Origin: Poseidonocella pacifica
Lineage (GTDB): Bacteria; Pseudomonadota; Alphaproteobacteria; Rhodobacterales; Rhodobacteraceae
Length of the DNA: 64,000 bases
Direction of reading: 5' to 3'
Assembly (NCBI RefSeq): GCF_900111875.1
Contig: NZ_FOJU01000001.1
Coordinates: forward strand, 992,001 to 1,056,000
The notes beneath the pieces are model-generated. The model did not search any database and was not told where the DNA came from. It saw only the letters and a list, made by a program, of their open reading frames with translations. Of this stretch, positions 63,433 to 64,000 are shown piece by piece. Each line of letters opens with the position of its first letter. Positions within the stretch are counted from its first letter, which is position 1. Made by a program: the position numbers and the translations under genes.

Positions 63433-64000
63433 TTATTGGTGAGTCGGCATTTCTGTCAACCTTTTCTCTCGCCGCGCACCGACGAGCACGGCGAGGGTGG
63501 TGGTCAAGGTGATTGACGCCGTGAGAGAGCGGAAGCCCGCCACTTCGTCCTCGCGGGCAAAGAGCAGGTCAGCGGCGAATACACTCAAGGGGCAGTCTTC
63601 GGAATCAGTCAGGCCAAAGACGGTTGCGCCCCGCTCCGATGCATCCCGCGCCAATTGCACCGTCTGGGCGGAAAAGGGTGCAAAGGTCACCGCAAAAACC
63701 ACATCCTCTGGGCCGACCAAATGGCGCATGTCGAGCGAACCGACGTCCGAATGAAGCATGGCGGGCACCTCCATCTTGCCCAACAAATAGGACAGATTGC
63801 TGACCACCGAGAAGGCACGCTTCACCCCTATCAGGTGGACAATCCGCGCTTCCGCCATACGGATCGCAACTTCGTTCAGCGTGTCACTGGTAACCGTATT
63901 AGCTAGCGTTATGAGGGATTTGTGACCAGCCTCTGAGAAATCGGATAAAAGTTGCACGTCGTCCCGCGCTGCCTCGGGGCGCAACTGCGCCAGGCGCTGC
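63433..64000 (-). CDS. iolR: RpiR-family regulator, C-terminal part (5' end outside window)
   Basis: The frame is open to the window edge, so the N-terminal helix-turn-helix is outside. The visible ~188 residues include the SIS sugar-phosphate-binding domain (IVHLIGVKRAFSVVSNLSYL, DVVFAVTFAPFSAQTVQLAR, GATVFGLTDSEDCPLSVFAA). RpiR regulators sense phosphorylated sugars; beside iol genes this is most likely IolR, which responds to 2-deoxy-5-keto-gluconate phosphate or a similar intermediate (inference). It is on the same strand as, and 145 bases ahead of, the transporter genes. Confidence 0.85.
   Translation of the reverse strand, partial: QRLAQLRPEAARDDVQLLSDFSEAGHKSLITLANTVTSDTLNEVAIRMAEARIVHLIGVKRAFSVVSNLSYLLGKMEVPAMLHSDVGSLDMRHLVGPEDVVFAVTFAPFSAQTVQLARDASERGATVFGLTDSEDCPLSVFAADLLFAREDEVAGFRSLTASITLTTTLAVLVGARREKRLTEMPTHQ

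Overview
The window looks like chromosomal DNA of a marine Rhodobacterales (Roseobacter-group) alphaproteobacterium. The evidence is high G+C coding sequence, a VPLPA-CTERM surface protein, a UPF0262 gene beside hisD, an LdtR-like MarR regulator, ThyX in the place of ThyA, aerobic cobaltochelatase genes cobS/cobT, TRAP and sugar-type ABC transporters, and an inositol cluster with an RpiR regulator. I see no rRNA, tRNA, CRISPR array, phage or insertion sequence. The species cannot be fixed from the sequence alone.

Layout. 0-1.4 kb: the end of a chemotaxis receptor and a strong terminator. 1.55-5.6 kb: class Ib ribonucleotide reductase operon nrdHIEF behind a promoter embedded in two NrdR-type boxes, followed by a cobalamin riboswitch. 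5.6-8.7 kb: TRAP transporter dctPQM (minus). 8.7-9.1 kb: AT-rich divergent control region. 9.1-17.8 kb: an acetate module of acs, a second-type adk, a two-gene sodium:solute symporter (DUF4212 plus VC_2705 type), then a cNMP/CBS/DUF294 protein, an unknown membrane protein and a membrane-anchored DnaQ-like exonuclease. 17.9-20.1 kb: flavin reductase, BLUF photosensor, ArsC-like reductase, cold-shock protein, DUF1810. 20.1-27.5 kb: aminotransferase, XRE regulator coupled to sdhE, LdtR-like regulator, two tandem DUF1194 proteins, glyoxalase, thyX, a lower-G+C membrane/coiled-coil gene, a nucleotide-sugar-type epimerase. 27.6-34.6 kb: parE, cytochrome c lipoprotein with a likely FnrL site, bamD, recN, ClC antiporter. 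34.6-42.2 kb: DUF427, pepP, cobT, cobS, Tat-exported msrB, a degenerate receiver, J-domain protein, bolA, DUF4177. 42.4-44.6 kb: VPLPA-CTERM protein, gatB. 44.6-51.9 kb: division/cell-wall cluster murB-ddl-ftsQ-ftsA-ftsZ-lpxC (minus). 51.9-54.7 kb: GNAT, NTF2-like, UPF0262, hisD. 54.8-64 kb: iolB, iolE, iolD, iolC (fused to DUF2090) with a sugar ABC transporter and the C-terminal part of an RpiR regulator.

How the parts connect. Cobalamin status touches two places: the riboswitch should shut off the B12-independent reductase when B12 is ample, and cobST supply cobalt insertion for B12 synthesis. NrdH, NrdI, NrdE, NrdF and ThyX cover deoxynucleotide supply. In the acetate module Acs makes AMP and the adjoining adenylate kinase can recycle it, while the symporter brings in the substrate; the downstream cNMP/CBS/nucleotidyltransferase and exonuclease genes look like a poorly described sensory or control unit. 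The iol operon, its transporter and an RpiR gene share one strand with a GGAA-N6-TTCC palindrome ahead of the transporter.

The division cluster lacks murC on its upstream side and bamD-recN on its downstream side. bamD-recN sit 14 kb away on the opposite strand, as an inversion between about 30.2 and 44.6 kb would leave them.
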